Source of the DNA: Chrysopilus asiliformis
Taxonomy: Eukaryota > Arthropoda > Insecta > Diptera > Rhagionidae
DNA length: 64,000 nucleotides
Assembly: GCA_964034945.1 (NCBI GenBank)
Contig: OZ035963.1
Location: 42,121,090-42,185,089, forward strand
Direction of reading: 5' to 3'
Under the pieces are notes generated by a model. That model searched no databases and had not been told where the DNA came from. It worked only from the letters and a program-made list of their open reading frames with translations. This document shows, in pieces, positions 10,310-20,451 of this stretch. A program made the translations under genes and the position numbers. Numbering within the stretch: position 1 is the first letter of the stretch; each line of letters starts with the position of its first letter.

Positions 10310-10925
10310 ACAGGCTTTTTAACTTGAGAATCGTATTCAGCGACCCCAAAAACCCCCAGAATAGATTTCTTTCCGGAAAATTTGGAGAAAAGGATAATCA
10401 CGTTATCCTTACAGGACCTTCCGTTATCCTTACTGACTTTTTAATGACAGATTCGGATTCAGCGACCCCAAAAACCCCCAGAATAGATTTTTTTCCGGGA
10501 AATTTGGAGAAAGGGATAATCACGTTATCCTTACAGGACATTCCGTTATCCTTACAGACTTTTTAATGGCAGATTCGGATTTAGCGACCTCAAAAACCCC
10601 CAGAATAGATTTTTTTCCGGAAAATTTGGAGAAAAGGATAATCACGTTATCCTTACAGGACCTTCCGTTATCCTCACAGACTTTTTAATGACATATTCGG
10701 ATTCAGCGACCTCAAAAACTCCCAGAGTAGATTTTTTTTCCGGAAAATTTGGAGAAAAGGATAATCACGTTATCCTTACAGGACCTTCCGTTATCCTTAC
10801 TGACTTTTTAATGACAGATTCGTATTCAGCGACCCCAAAAACCCCCAGAATAGATTTTTTTTCCGGAAAATTTGGAGAAAAGGATAATCACGTTATCCTT
10901 ACAGGACCTTCCGTTATCCTTACAA
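10310..10925 (+). repeat. Five tandem repeats of about 121 bp
   Basis: Each unit runs GACTTTTTAATGACAG, CAGCGACCCCAAAAACCCCC, TTTTTCCGGAAAATTTGG, GGATAATCACGTTATCC, TTACAGGACCTTCCGTTATCC. Starts are near 10314 (partial), 10435, 10556, 10678 and 10800. Related text occurs once in copy A and in the big palindrome (28075-28160). Confidence 0.85.
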
Positions 10926-11085
10926 GGACGAAGTAGTGAAAATATTGTATTGTCATCGGACTTATATAAGTGTGCAAAATTTCAAGTCAATCGGACAAGT
11001 GGAAGTGGGTCAAAATTGGGTTGCAAGATTTGATCTGACAGACAAACAAACAGACACGAAGGCAAGCTAAATAAAAGCTTTTAAA

Positions 11086-11243
11086 ATGATAAAGACATAC
11101 ATAAATAATTGCACTTTATGTACAAAAAATAAAATAACAAAACATACAAAAGAGAAAATGATGAAAACAGACACACCTACAACAAGTTTTGAAACAATTG
11201 CAATCGACACTGTAGCACCTCTAAGAATATCAAATGACTATCG
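11086..11243 (+). pseudogene. Integrase zinc finger end and start of catalytic core (mdg1/412-like)
   Basis: Encodes CTLCTKNKITKHTK and then the first part of the core with its first catalytic Asp (IAIDTVAPL). It stops at the hAT insertion, and the coding frame continues at 16327 once the element and one ATATATAT duplication are ignored. Confidence 0.8.
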
Positions 11244-11251
11244 ATATATAT
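11244..11251. repeat. 8-bp target-site duplication ATATATAT (left)
   Basis: Matches 16319-16326 on the other side of the hAT element. Removing one copy restores the integrase reading frame. Confidence 0.85.
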
Positions 11252-11639
11252 CAGAGATGAAAATAAGAGTTATTTTTTCTCTCTTTATCTCTCATTTCAA
11301 GTCTCACTCACGACTAATAACTTTTTCATTGTGCGAAAAAATATCTCTGAAGGAGATGAGTTTTACTTGTGCGACGAAAAACTCAAGAAGAGAGATAAAT
11401 ATTTTCTGTAAATAAATATCAGTTCTAATGAGAGATAAATATTTCCTGAAAATAAATATCAGTTCTAATGAGAGATAAATATTTCTTGAAAATAAATATC
11501 AGTTCCAATGAGTTTTATTTCGCTGAGCTGACGAAAAACTCATTTGGTCGATTTTGTATGGTGTGGCTAGTGTACGATTTCAAATAATTTTCAATGCATG
11601 ATAAGAAATTATTATTTATTGTAAAGGGTGGATGATGGG

Positions 11640-11726
11640 TGGATGATGGGTGGGTGATGGGTGGGTTAGTAGGGGGTGGGGTGTGGGTGGTGGGGGAAGG
11701 GGGAGTGGGAGGGGGGGGGATTTTTT
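11640..11726 (+). repeat. G-rich block, left arm
   Basis: Runs of GGGTGGATGATGGGTGGG grading into G-runs up to 9. There are enough G-tracts for G-quadruplex formation on the plus strand; this is predicted from composition only. Confidence 0.7.
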
Positions 11727-11744
11727 TTCCAAAAAAATTTTTTT

Positions 11745-12290
11745 TTTGGAAAATAGTACGGAGCAAAATATAATTAGGGAGGAAATTTCTGAACAGCACA
11801 TGACTTTCTTATACAAAAAAAAAATTTTTTCTGGAAAATACCCTAGAGCAAAATAAAATTCTCGAGGAAATGTCTGAACAGCACACGACTTTCTTATACA
11901 AAAAAAAATTTTTTTCTGGAACATACCCTAGAGCAAAATAAAATTAGCGAGGAAATGTCTGAACAGCACACGACTTTCTTATACAAAAAAATTTTTTTTT
12001 TCAGGAAAATACCCTAGAGCAAAATAAAATTCTCGAGGAAATGTCTGAACAGCACACGACTTTCTTATACAAAAAAAAATTTTTTTCTGGAAAATACCCT
12101 AGAGCAAAATAAAATTAGCGAGGAAATGTCTGAACAGCACACGACTTTCTTATACAAAAAAATTTTTTTTTTCAGGAAAATACCCTAGAGCAAAATAAAA
12201 TTAGCGAGGAAATTTCTGAACAGCACACAACTTTCTTATACAAAAAAAATTTTTTTTTTTTGGAAAATACCCTAGAGCAAAATAAAACTC
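11745..12290 (+). repeat. About 70-bp tandem repeats, left arm
   Basis: About seven units of the form CCCTAGAGCAAAATAAAATT, (C/G)GAGGAAATGTCTGAACAGC, ACACGACTTTCTTATACAAA, then A/T run and GGAAAATA. The inverted array is at 15150-15590. Related units occur in the 6.8-kb palindrome. Confidence 0.85.
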
Positions 12291-12651
12291 AATCCTGATG
12301 AGGAATATTTTTGCCGAGCAGAATAAAACTCTTTTTTAAAGAGATTTAAAATGTTGTGAAAAACTTATACTCGATGATAGTTGAAAAACTCCTTGAGTTG
12401 AAAAACTCTATTCGAAGAGGAATATTTATATTGAGCAAAATAAAACTCATGTCCAAAGAGATTTATTTGTCGTCTAAAACTTATACTCGGTGTATAGTTT
12501 CTCGCTTTGTTTGAGCCATTAGTATGCATTATAATCTATGCGTGAATGGTTTTATGAAGGTGGTATAGTTTTTGCCTAGGTAATGTTCTTTTCATGTTTA
12601 TTTTAGATTTCTTAATTTTATAGTAATAATTTTATTAGATTTGAAAATAAA

Positions 12652-14532
12652 ATGGGACGAATAAAAGCAATTGAAATAAGAAAATATTTCCAAACTACCG
12701 ATAACGGACAAATATGTCAAATCGGAAATTGTCTTCAAATTCTAACGGGCAACAATGTTACCAACATGAAGCGTCATATTGAAAAGAAGCACAATAATAT
12801 TTTTCTACAGATGCAAATTGAAATGGGAACACATTTAGAAATGGTCAACAAAAAAAAAGAAAAATCAGTATTAATAAACATATCTGAACAATTGCTGTGG
12901 CAAGGTTGTTTAGAAATGGCGACATCAGGAGGATTGCCTCTGGCTTTTATCTCAAGCAATGGATTTAAAAAAATTATAAAGCCTATAATCGAAAAGCTTG
13001 AGGTACATAAACAATTTAATGTACCCAATTTAAAATCAACAATAAATGATGCAGCAAATGAAATAAGAATGCAAATTAAGAAAGACGTTAAAAATGCAAT
13101 GATATCTTTAAAGATCGATTCTGTAACCAGACTATGTCGAAGTTTACTTGGCATCAACATACAGTATATAGCTGATGGACAAATTTGTATAAAAACTTTG
13201 GCAATAAAGGAACTGAAGGACAAACATACTGGAAATTACTTAAAAACATTGATACATGATGTCCTAAAAGAATTCAATATTTCTTTAAAACAAATTTACA
13301 CGATAACATCTGACAACGGGAAAAATATGTTAAAATCAAAAAAACTATTACACGATGAGCTTCAAATAGAGTTAGAGATGGAAAGAGAAGAATACGAGCA
13401 AGAAAATGATAATTCGGAAGACGACGCAGAAAGACTCGTAAATTTGCAAGAAATGGAAAATCTTATAGTAACTGAGAGTAAAAGCCTGATTAACTGCATT
13501 CGATGTGCTGCTCATACTTTGCAGCTAGTGGTAAGTGATGCAATAAAAGAGGAAAACCTATCCAATAAAATCGCTCACTGTCGCAAACTAGCCGTTGCAC
13601 TCCGAAAGCCAACGAATTACAACAAAATTGACTTACAAGGCCTCCGTAAACCTAAACTAAATGTGCCGACTCGGTGGAATTCCACTTATGACATGTTGGA
13701 GAGACTATTGGAGCTCCAAGATTTCTGCATAAGCAACAGGAATTTAGATCCCGACCTTTATGTTTCCAGTGACCTCTGGCAGTTTATGTCCGAATTTGTG
13801 GAAGTTTTCAAACCACTTAAAATTACAACTTTACAACTGCAAGACAGCCAATTGATGCTTGGGGACTTCTATAAACAGTGTCTGTGCCTTAAAATTGAAA
13901 TTCATAAATTGTCTTCGCCAATCGCTATATCGGTTTTAAATATTATAAAAAAGCGTGAACATTTGCTGTTAAAGAGTCCAGTACTATTAGGGGCTTTGTA
14001 TTTAGATCCGCGTTTCAAATTCCTGTTATCAAATCAACAGAATATAGAAGCGCAGAGTCACCTAAAGCATTTGTATGAAAATTTAAAAGCACTGGAAATT
14101 CAGCAAGACCCCCTAGCCTCACTGTCACCAGCTGGTTCATTTAGTAGTAGTAATACATCATCTTCGACCTGTAACTTGCGCGACCAAAATGATGACGCCT
14201 TGGTGGCTTATTTAAATGGCATAGAAACAGTTCAAAATACAAACTATAAGGAAAGCGAGCGTGAAATTTTTTTTAATGAAATTCAGAACTATATGCCAGA
14301 GAGAATTCGAGATCACACAGTAAATATTCTGAAGTACTGGAAAATAAAATCGGCAGAATATCCCACATTGGCAAAATTAGCCAAAGTTATCCATGGAGTC
14401 CCAGCGACTCAAGTTAGTGTTGAACGAAGCTTTTCTGCCTTAAAACTAATATTAGCTGAAGAGCGCAATCGATTGTCCACCAATAATTTAGAAAATATTT
14501 TAATGGTCAAATTGAATTATGACTTTTCATAA
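12652..14532 (+). CDS. hAT transposase (BED finger, hATC dimerisation domain)
   Basis: 626 codons, close to the usual hAT size. The N-terminal BED-type finger is C-x4-C...H-x4-H (CQIGNC ... HIEKKH, residues about 22-48). A catalytic-domain Asp candidate lies in LKIDSVTR (about 156), the second in TSDNGKNM (about 220). The insertion domain carries an acidic segment (about 240-275) and the C-H-x-L-Q region (RCAAHTLQLVVSDAI). The RWNSTYDML motif is near 341. The hATC domain near the end holds the catalytic Glu (SVERSFSALK, about 597) and LEEER/NRLST-like text. It acts by cut-and-paste DNA transposition in the nucleus. There is no stop, frameshift or visible intron; a polyadenylation signal AATAAATAATAA follows at about 14692. 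It may be functional. Confidence 0.9.
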   Translation: MGRIKAIEIRKYFQTTDNGQICQIGNCLQILTGNNVTNMKRHIEKKHNNIFLQMQIEMGTHLEMVNKKKEKSVLINISEQLLWQGCLEMATSGGLPLAFISSNGFKKIIKPIIEKLEVHKQFNVPNLKSTINDAANEIRMQIKKDVKNAMISLKIDSVTRLCRSLLGINIQYIADGQICIKTLAIKELKDKHTGNYLKTLIHDVLKEFNISLKQIYTITSDNGKNMLKSKKLLHDELQIELEMEREEYEQENDNSEDDAERLVNLQEMENLIVTESKSLINCIRCAAHTLQLVVSDAIKEENLSNKIAHCRKLAVALRKPTNYNKIDLQGLRKPKLNVPTRWNSTYDMLERLLELQDFCISNRNLDPDLYVSSDLWQFMSEFVEVFKPLKITTLQLQDSQLMLGDFYKQCLCLKIEIHKLSSPIAISVLNIIKKREHLLLKSPVLLGALYLDPRFKFLLSNQQNIEAQSHLKHLYENLKALEIQQDPLASLSPAGSFSSSNTSSSTCNLRDQNDDALVAYLNGIETVQNTNYKESEREIFFNEIQNYMPERIRDHTVNILKYWKIKSAEYPTLAKLAKVIHGVPATQVSVERSFSALKLILAEERNRLSTNNLENILMVKLNYDFS

Positions 14533-14769
14533 GTGGTCTTTTTAATTTTAAGTTGCTTTTTTATTTACTTTTTTTTTGAATTTTTAGTAACATTATTTGT
14601 TTTAAGTTTTAATGTACCTGAATTTAATTTTGAATTGTTTTTCAATATACTGAGTTTTGTTTTGTTTTTCGTTTGTATCATTTTACTTTACAATAAATAA
14701 TAATTTCTTCTAAAATCAAAAAATATCGTTTTCATTTTACTTAACAATAAATAATAATTTCTTCTAGAG

Positions 14770-15074
14770 CGCCTACCATTCATTGCAAATTATTTGAAAT
14801 CGATGACATACTGACAGTTTCTGATATCTAGTACACTAGCCAGACCATACAAAATCGAACAAATGAGTTTTTCGTCAGCTCAGCGAAATAAAACTCATTG
14901 GAACTGATATTTATTTTCAAGAAATATTTATCTCTCTTCTTGAGTTTTTCGTCGCACAAGTAAAACTCATCTCCTTCAGAGATATTTTTTCGCACAATGA
15001 AAAAGTTATTAGTCGTGAGTGAGACTTGAAATGAGAGATAAAGAGAGAAAAAATAACTCTTATTTTCATCTCTG
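14770..15074 (-). repeat. Inverted copy of the element's left terminal module
   Basis: Reverse complement of 11252-11600, including AAAACTCATTTGTTCGATTTTG and ending ATTTTCATCTCTG at 15074, which looks like a genuine hAT end. The next bases (CATCTATG) do not match the flanking ATATATAT, so it is an internal, unused or former terminus. Confidence 0.8.
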
Positions 15075-15149
15075 CATCTATGTCCCATTCATACAAATAA
15101 AAAACCCGTGTCTTTAAAATAGTGTATTTTTATATTTAAGAATCGATTT

Positions 15150-15590
15150 TTTGTTGTATAAGAAAGTCATGCGCTGTTCAGAAATTTCCTCGAGAATTTT
15201 ATTTTGCTCTAGGGTATTTTCCAGAAAAAAAATTTTTTTTGTATAAGAAAGTCGTGTGCTGTTCAGACATTTCCTCGCTAATTTTATTTTGCTCTAGGGT
15301 ATTTTCCTAAAAAAAAAATTTTTTTTGTATAAGAAAGTCGTGTGCTGTTCAGACATTTCCTCGCTAATTTTATTTTGCTCTAGGGTGTTGTCCTAAAAAA
15401 AAAATTTTTTTTTTGTATAAGAAAGTCATGTGCTGTTCAGACATTTCCTCGCTAATTTTATTTTGCTCTAGGGTGTTTTCCTAAAAAAAAAAATTTTTTT
15501 TTGTATAAGAAAGTCGTGTGCTGTTCAGACATTTCCTCCCTAATTTTATTTTGCTCCGTACTATTTTCCAAAAAAAAATTTTTTTGGAAA
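15150..15590 (-). repeat. About 70-bp tandem repeats, right arm
   Basis: Six or so inverted units (TTGTATAAGAAAGTCGTGTG, CTGTTCAGACATTTCCTCGC, TAATTTTATTTTGCTCTAGG). One further unit is at 15773-15840. Confidence 0.85.
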
Positions 15591-15960
15591 AAAAATCCCC
15601 CCTCCCCTCCCCTCCCCTTTCCACCTTCCCCCTTCCCCCCTCACCCCACCCGCTACTAACCCACCCATCACCCACCCATCACCCACCCATCATCCACCCA
15701 TCACCACCCCATAAAAGCAACATAATATTAAAAAGACCACGTATCAAACAAAGCGAGAAACATCGTAAACGATAAGAAAGTCGTGTGCTGTTCAGAAATT
15801 TCCTCGCTAATTTTATTTTGCTCTAGGGTATTTTCCAAAAAAAAAAATTTGGTAAAAAAAAAATCCCCCCCCTCCACCACCCCCTCCCCCTTCCCTTCCC
15901 CTTCCCCCCTCACCCCACCCCCTACTAACCCACCCATCATCCACCCATCACCACCCCATA
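15590..15960 (-). repeat. Two C-rich blocks, right arm
   Basis: C-rich tracts at about 15597-15710 and 15862-15955, inverse of the left G-rich block. Each is followed by CCCATAAAAGCAACATAATATTAAAAAGACC, so the unit [70-bp repeat + C-rich + AACATAATATT] is itself duplicated. Confidence 0.8.
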
Positions 15961-16318
15961 AAAGCAACATAATATTAAAAAGACCACGTATCAAAAAAAA
16001 GCGAGAAACATCGAATATAAGTTTTTGACGACACATAAATGAGTTTTATTTTGCTCAATATAAATATTCCTCTTCGAATAGAGTTTTTCAAGTCAAGGAG
16101 TTTTTCAAAAACTCATTGAGTATAAGTTTTTCGCAACATTTTAAATCTCTTTGAAAAAGAGTTTTATTCTGCTCGGCAAAAATATTCCTCATCAGGACTG
16201 AGTTTTATTTTGCTCGACATAAATATTCCTCATCAGAAGTGAGTGTTATTCTGGTCGATATAAATATTCCTCATCAGAAGTGAGTCTTTATAAAAATTGA
16301 GAAATATTTTCATCTCTG

Positions 16319-16326
16319 ATATATAT
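16319..16326. repeat. 8-bp target-site duplication ATATATAT (right)
   Basis: Partner of 11244-11251. Confidence 0.85.
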
Positions 16327-16897
16327 TAACAATTCAATGTGAATTAACAAAATACATAATAGCACACCCAATGGAATCTAAAGATGCACGTACAGTAGCA
16401 AAAACCCTAGTCGAACAATTTATTCTTAAATATGGAATGTTCAAAGTTTTGAAATCCGACAACGGAACAGAATTCAAAAACGAACTATTTACAAATAAAC
16501 ACCACATATAGATACAGAATATTCTCCTTATGAACTCATATTTGGAAAATTGCCATACTTACCACACGACATTATAATGAATAATAAACCAATCTATAAT
16601 ATCGAAAATTACGCAGTAGAACTAAAAATGCGATTAAAAAGAGCTCTCGACAAAGCACAGAGTCTCATTGAAAGTGCTAAATATGAAAGAATAAAAAACC
16701 AAAAGAACTCAAATCCATCTAGATTCAAAGAAGGTGATTTAGTATTTTTAAGATCTTTTAACAATACCAAAAGAAACAGTCCATATAAAGGACCATATAA
16801 ATTAATTAAAAGAGAAGGTGTAAATAGTATCATAGATAAAGATGGTGTAGAAACATTAGTTCACAACAATAACTTAAAGAAATACATACATATATAA
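16327..16897 (+). pseudogene. Integrase core remainder and C-terminal GPY/F-like domain (mdg1/412-like)
   Basis: Encodes TKYIIAHPMESKDARTVAKT, the second catalytic Asp in KSDNGTEFKN, then a frame break and deletion near 16490-16515 that removes the region of the third catalytic residue. The C-terminal part (KEGDLVFLR, SPYKGPYKLI) follows to the stop at 16897. It is inactive. Confidence 0.8.
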
Positions 16898-17052
16898 TTA
16901 AAATTCCTTATAAGACAATTAATGAATACAATTACCAGATAAGATTATTCAACATTCAACATTGAATTAATACATTTATTAGGTTAAGCTAAAATTTTTT
17001 CATGAAATATTGTAACACATTTCATTCATAAATTTTATCTTGAGGATGAGGG
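16898..17052 (+). other. Retrotransposon 3' untranslated region with polypurine tract
   Basis: AT-rich, ending GAGGATGAGGG directly before the LTR. That purine run is the likely plus-strand primer. Confidence 0.6.
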
Positions 17053-17850
17053 TGTAATGGTATCGAAATCGTAAATTAAAAACAATATAAACAATCGATG
17101 ACAAATTACGACATGACCATAAGTATGCATGCAATGGGTTACTCGTGCTGTGAACTTCATGACTCAACATAAAGTCCACTCAATGCACAAGCATACGGTA
17201 GTCAGGTACATTCAAATCGAAGATGAAATTTGATTCGGATGACACAATTCGTCGGCTGAGAATTTAAATGTCGTATGTAACTTTCGTTGGTTTTGAGTGA
17301 ATTGAGTTTAAAGTATCATAACTCTTTTTTCAGCGGACCGATTTTTTTCAAATTTAAATCGAATACAGAATTAGCATTTGTCTTTAAAGAAATTAAAAAT
17401 GAATTGCACCAAATTTAAAAGCAGCTTTGAAAAACTCAGAAACTTATCCCAATTCAAAACTGGAAAAAATTACATACGACACTTAAATTCTCAGGCGACG
17501 AATTGACGATTTGATCATTTATGATTTCGAACCTAAGACAACAAAGTGCACCGAAAGAGTTTATTTAACGTTTAAGAAAGTAATTATGTATTTTAGATTT
17601 AGGGCACTTATAGAATTATGTGCAACATTGTAAATAAGAAAGCGGCGCCTATAAAAGCCGTATTAGCTCTAGGAAGAATTCAGAATAAAACACACGCTTG
17701 ATTTGAGCTGTTCGTTTTATATTCTCAATATTCTGGCAGTCCTTTTGGACGCCTTTTAAATTGCTGACTCCTCCATCAGCAGGTTAAACTAAATAACGGA
17801 GCTATAGGCAACATCATTGAACATGGTTAGTTTGAACATCTTTTATTACA
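17053..17850 (+). repeat. 3' LTR of mdg1/412-like element, with MITE inside
   Basis: Same ends as the 5' LTR. It is 251 bp plus a 4-bp duplication longer because of the MITE at 17250-17500. Direct flank ATAC at 17851-17854. Confidence 0.9.
17250..17500. mobile_element. 251-bp MITE in the 3' LTR (TSD AATT)
   Basis: Inverted ends CGTCGGCTGAGAATTTAAAT and its inverse ending CAGGCGACG. The 5' LTR has the empty site ACACAATTGACG, while here AATT is duplicated (17246-17249, 17501-17504). No coding sequence. The superfamily is not assigned. Confidence 0.85.
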
Positions 17851-17854
17851 ATAC

Positions 17855-18000
17855 GTTCATTTGGTTTAAAAATTCAGACAGATTATTTACTGTGTCACCA
17901 ATATGTAGATTAAATCGGTTTATGATTCCTTGTGTGTAATTAAGATCTGAAACTATTCGATTTCCATATTTCGTCGCCTTATTCTTGGTTTGATCCATAC
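17855..18000 (-). pseudogene. SWIM transposon protein, upstream coding segment
   Basis: Minus-strand frame from an ATG at 18000 (MDQTKNKATKYGNR) running down to the LTR insertion point and continuing in frame at 2886. About 49 codons. Whether the ATG is the true start or an upstream exon exists is unclear; 18001-18420 shows no convincing continuation. Confidence 0.5.
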
Positions 18001-18427
18001 GCCATTATTGGATTTTCTGAGTTAAGAGTGGTTCTTAAGGTTTTCGGGTATGCTCTTTTCAAATCCGTGGTCAGTTTTTTCCTCACTCTAACCGTTTTCG
18101 AGATATTGAGTATTACTTTTGCTCCATGTCCTACTTTCTAAGAAGTGAATAAAGTTTTATTTGCGCCATACGCCACATTTTGGAGTATGGATCAAATTTC
18201 TCATACATTTTTGGCTTATTTTCGTCTGCGTATTCTTTTGATCCATTAGAATATATCACCAACATGGGGTAGAAAATTTATTTTAAGTTTTACGCATTTT
18301 TTTGCTCCACGTGTATATGCAAGCCTATAGTTAATTTTAAAGGTAATAGTTTATGTGCTCCACGTACGCTTATTATGGATTAGTTGCATGGATATGGACT
18401 AAAATAAAAACACAAACGCGGTAGACA
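18001..18427. other. Intergenic part of the two-gene transposon
   Basis: Repeated TTGATCCATACGCCA/GCCATACGCCACATT and GCTCCACGT words, possibly decayed repeats. No gene is recognised. It separates the two divergent genes. Confidence 0.4.
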
Positions 18428-18662
18428 TGGCCGAATTATACAAGGTCTGTTTGACAGCTCAGTTGCTTCTGGCTCTGACGTCATCGGCAAGAAATTCTTA
18501 TAAGACTCAATGGGAACTTTCCCTTTTTATATGAAATATTACTGAAATTAGCACACACACAATCAACATTACAAAGAATACACCGAATATTTCTTGCCGA
18601 TGACGTAGCAAAATGGTGGCTGTCAAAACGTAACCAGCAGACCTGTGTATAATTCGGCCATG
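18428..18662. mobile_element. MITE-like inverted repeat of about 235 bp
   Basis: Arms of about 75 bp: ATGGCCGAATTATACAAGGT...GTCATCGGCAAGAAAT, matched in inverse at 18590-18662 with some divergence. A short loop contains CA-rich text. I could not fix a target duplication. Confidence 0.65.
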
Positions 18663-18689
18663 ATACAGATCTATGTGTTTTATTACGCA

Positions 18690-18725
18690 TATAAAAGGCC
18701 CTTCAATGCCAATGAACGTCAGTCT
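18690..18725 (+). promoter_or_regulatory. Core promoter: TATA box and initiator
   Basis: TATAAAAG starts at 18690 and an arthropod-type initiator TCAGTC has its A at 18721, a 31-bp spacing that is canonical for fly promoters. The first ATG of the downstream spliced gene is at 18799. Confidence 0.65.
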
Positions 18726-19874
18726 GTTGTTGATCGTCGGGCGATGCACGAGGTTTGTGTTCTTTAGAAGTTAGTATAGGGAGTCTCTCATACCATACAT
18801 GTCTGAGGATCTGCTGAGGTATTGTTTTCAGAGTTTTAATGTTAATATTTTTCTGATTGATTTATGATTAGAATGCAAAAGGAAATACTCTCCTCTGCGT
18901 TCTCACAAACCGATGCAGGTTCGTGTGATGCCGATTTTTCAAGTACGTATTTTTAGTATCTTTAACTCACGCATATAGATATCTTAAAATTAATGTGTAA
19001 CAGGCGATGATAGCTTTCGAGATCCGGACTATCAACCCACCGCCCAACTATCGGACGTTAATAACATCATTTCTCCTAATCTTGATACACCGTGTTTGAG
19101 AAGTATTCCTTCTGATTATAGTTCTTCCGGTAATTTTAGACAATTTCTAATCGAATTCTGCAATAAATAAAATTACATATTCAACTTTTTAAAAGCAAGC
19201 GAAAACATATCCCGGAAAAAGAGAAATAGGCAGAGAAAAACTGAGCTTTGGAAGGCAAATGTCCGAAAAATGTTAAGAGAGACTGGGCAGCCATATGTGA
19301 ATATAAAAGAAAAGAGTATGCCAGCAAGAAAAATGAAGCCACCGTGCAAACATACTTGTTTCTTCTGTTGCACCAAGAATTTTAATGAGGATGATCGCCT
19401 TAGAATTTTCAATTCATTTTGGTCGATGAATGATGAACAGAAAAATTTGTTTTATTTAAAATTTGTGACACAGAAACCTGTACAAAGAAGAAGAGTGTCC
19501 AAGTCTGCCAAAAAGGAATCTACTTTTAATTTCTTTTTTGAAATTAACAATTCCATATTTAGAGTATGTCGCACTTTTTTTTAATACGCTTTGCATTGAC
19601 AAGAAAAGGATTTATTATTGTTTTTCCAAATTGGTGGATAAAACTAGTGGTGCTCCTATCCCACGAAAAAAAGGAAAACATATTAAGCACAAAACTTCTG
19701 AAGATCGGATATTAGTAGTTAAAGAACATATTAATAGTTTTCCAACGGTCGACTCGCATTATTGCAGAGCATCTTCGGAAAAAAAATATCTTCCAGTAAA
19801 CCTGAGTTTGTCTAAAATGTAGGGGAGACTGGGGTATTCTGGACCACGGGGAATTGCGGACCAGCGTCATTTTT

Positions 19875-20012
19875 ATACCCGTATGGTGAAACCTAAGGGT
19901 ATATTAACTTTGCCTTACCGTTTGTAACGCCAAGATCCCGTCATCGCACAAAAAAATGAATTACACCAGTGTGTTTAGAATGATAAAAAAAGTTGAATTT
20001 AGCATGTCCGTC

Positions 20013-20043
<31 letters not shown>

Positions 20044-20451
20044 CTGTCCGTCTGTCCGTCCGTCTGTCTGTGGCGCGGATTGCGGGCGCACGGATTGAGC
20101 TAGAGACTTGAAAGTTTGCACAGATCCGTTTTTCGTAAAATGCGAGGCTAAGTTCGTTAATGGGCAAAAATGGACCATTAGGGGGGGGTACCCCCCATAC
20201 GAACGAAATCGTTTTTTGTGAATATCTCAAAAACGGTGCATCTTATCAAAAAAGTGCAAGAACAAAAGTTATTTAGGATATGATTCTACAAAAAACTCCC
20301 ATACATCAAAATCCGATTGGAATAAATTTTAAAAAATTTTATTGGAAAGTTTGACTTCAAAGTGGAATTTTGATACAACTGTTAACTGTTCACTTAAATC
20401 ACCATACGGGTTTTCAATAATTGCCAGATTGGCAATTATAGCTTTTGTTAT
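19875..20451 (-). repeat. GACAGACGG dispersed repeat, copy 4
   Basis: Full-length inverted copy with minisatellite at about 20008-20072 (reads GTCCGTCTGTC on this strand). It sits a few dozen bases inside the pogo-like left end. Confidence 0.85.

Larger units (their letters stand above)
9991..11085 (+). mobile_element. AAGCTTTTATT-ended repeat element, copy B, with hairpin and tandem repeats
   Basis: The ends resemble those of copy A: AAAAAAAGCTTTTATTAAAA at the left and CTAAATAAAAGCTTTTAAA at the right. The same ATGA flanks both sides of the coding frame, a possible 4-bp duplication. It contains a long hairpin (10012-10237) and five about 121-bp direct repeats (10310-10925), then GACAGACAAACAAACAGACACG. 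No protein is recognised. It could be a foldback-type or rolling-circle-type non-autonomous element. Confidence 0.65.
11252..16318 (+). mobile_element. 5.07-kb hAT element with long complex arms
   Basis: The ends are CAGAGATGAAAATA (11252) and its inverse (16305-16318), with an 8-bp duplication. The left arm (11252-12520) and right arm (14770-16318) share inverted modules: a terminal-like module, G/C-rich blocks, arrays of about 70-bp repeats and a 'GAGGAATATTTATATTGAGC' module. The modules are not simply mirrored: the module that is outermost on the left is innermost on the right, and it ends there in a second CATCTCTG terminus at 15074. This suggests two elements joined, or a composite that moved using outer ends. 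The transposase gene between the arms is open throughout. Confidence 0.85.
2891..17850 (+). mobile_element. mdg1/412-like LTR retrotransposon, heavily interrupted
   Basis: Two LTRs with the same ends (TGTAATGG...TTTTATTACA) lie at 2891-3437 and 17053-17850, flanked by ATAC. Pol pieces in order are the reverse transcriptase thumb and RNase H (7585-8329), a linker (8918-9289), the zinc-binding integrase start (9869-9990), part of the integrase core (11086-11243) and the rest of the integrase with its C-terminal domain (16327-16897). The sequence style (NADEVRRFVALCNYYRRF, HRPLVSLFSHKNPSSKLTR) is that of the mdg1/412 clade. Most of gag and the front half of pol are absent. An Nlp cDNA sits just behind the primer-binding site. 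The reading frame resumes across several insertions, which shows they arrived after this element. Confidence 0.9.

Noticed and set aside
11515..11924. Pro/His-rich open frames opposite the G-rich block (also 15518-16036)
   Set aside because: Low-complexity products of C-rich simple sequence and 70-bp repeats in the hAT arms.
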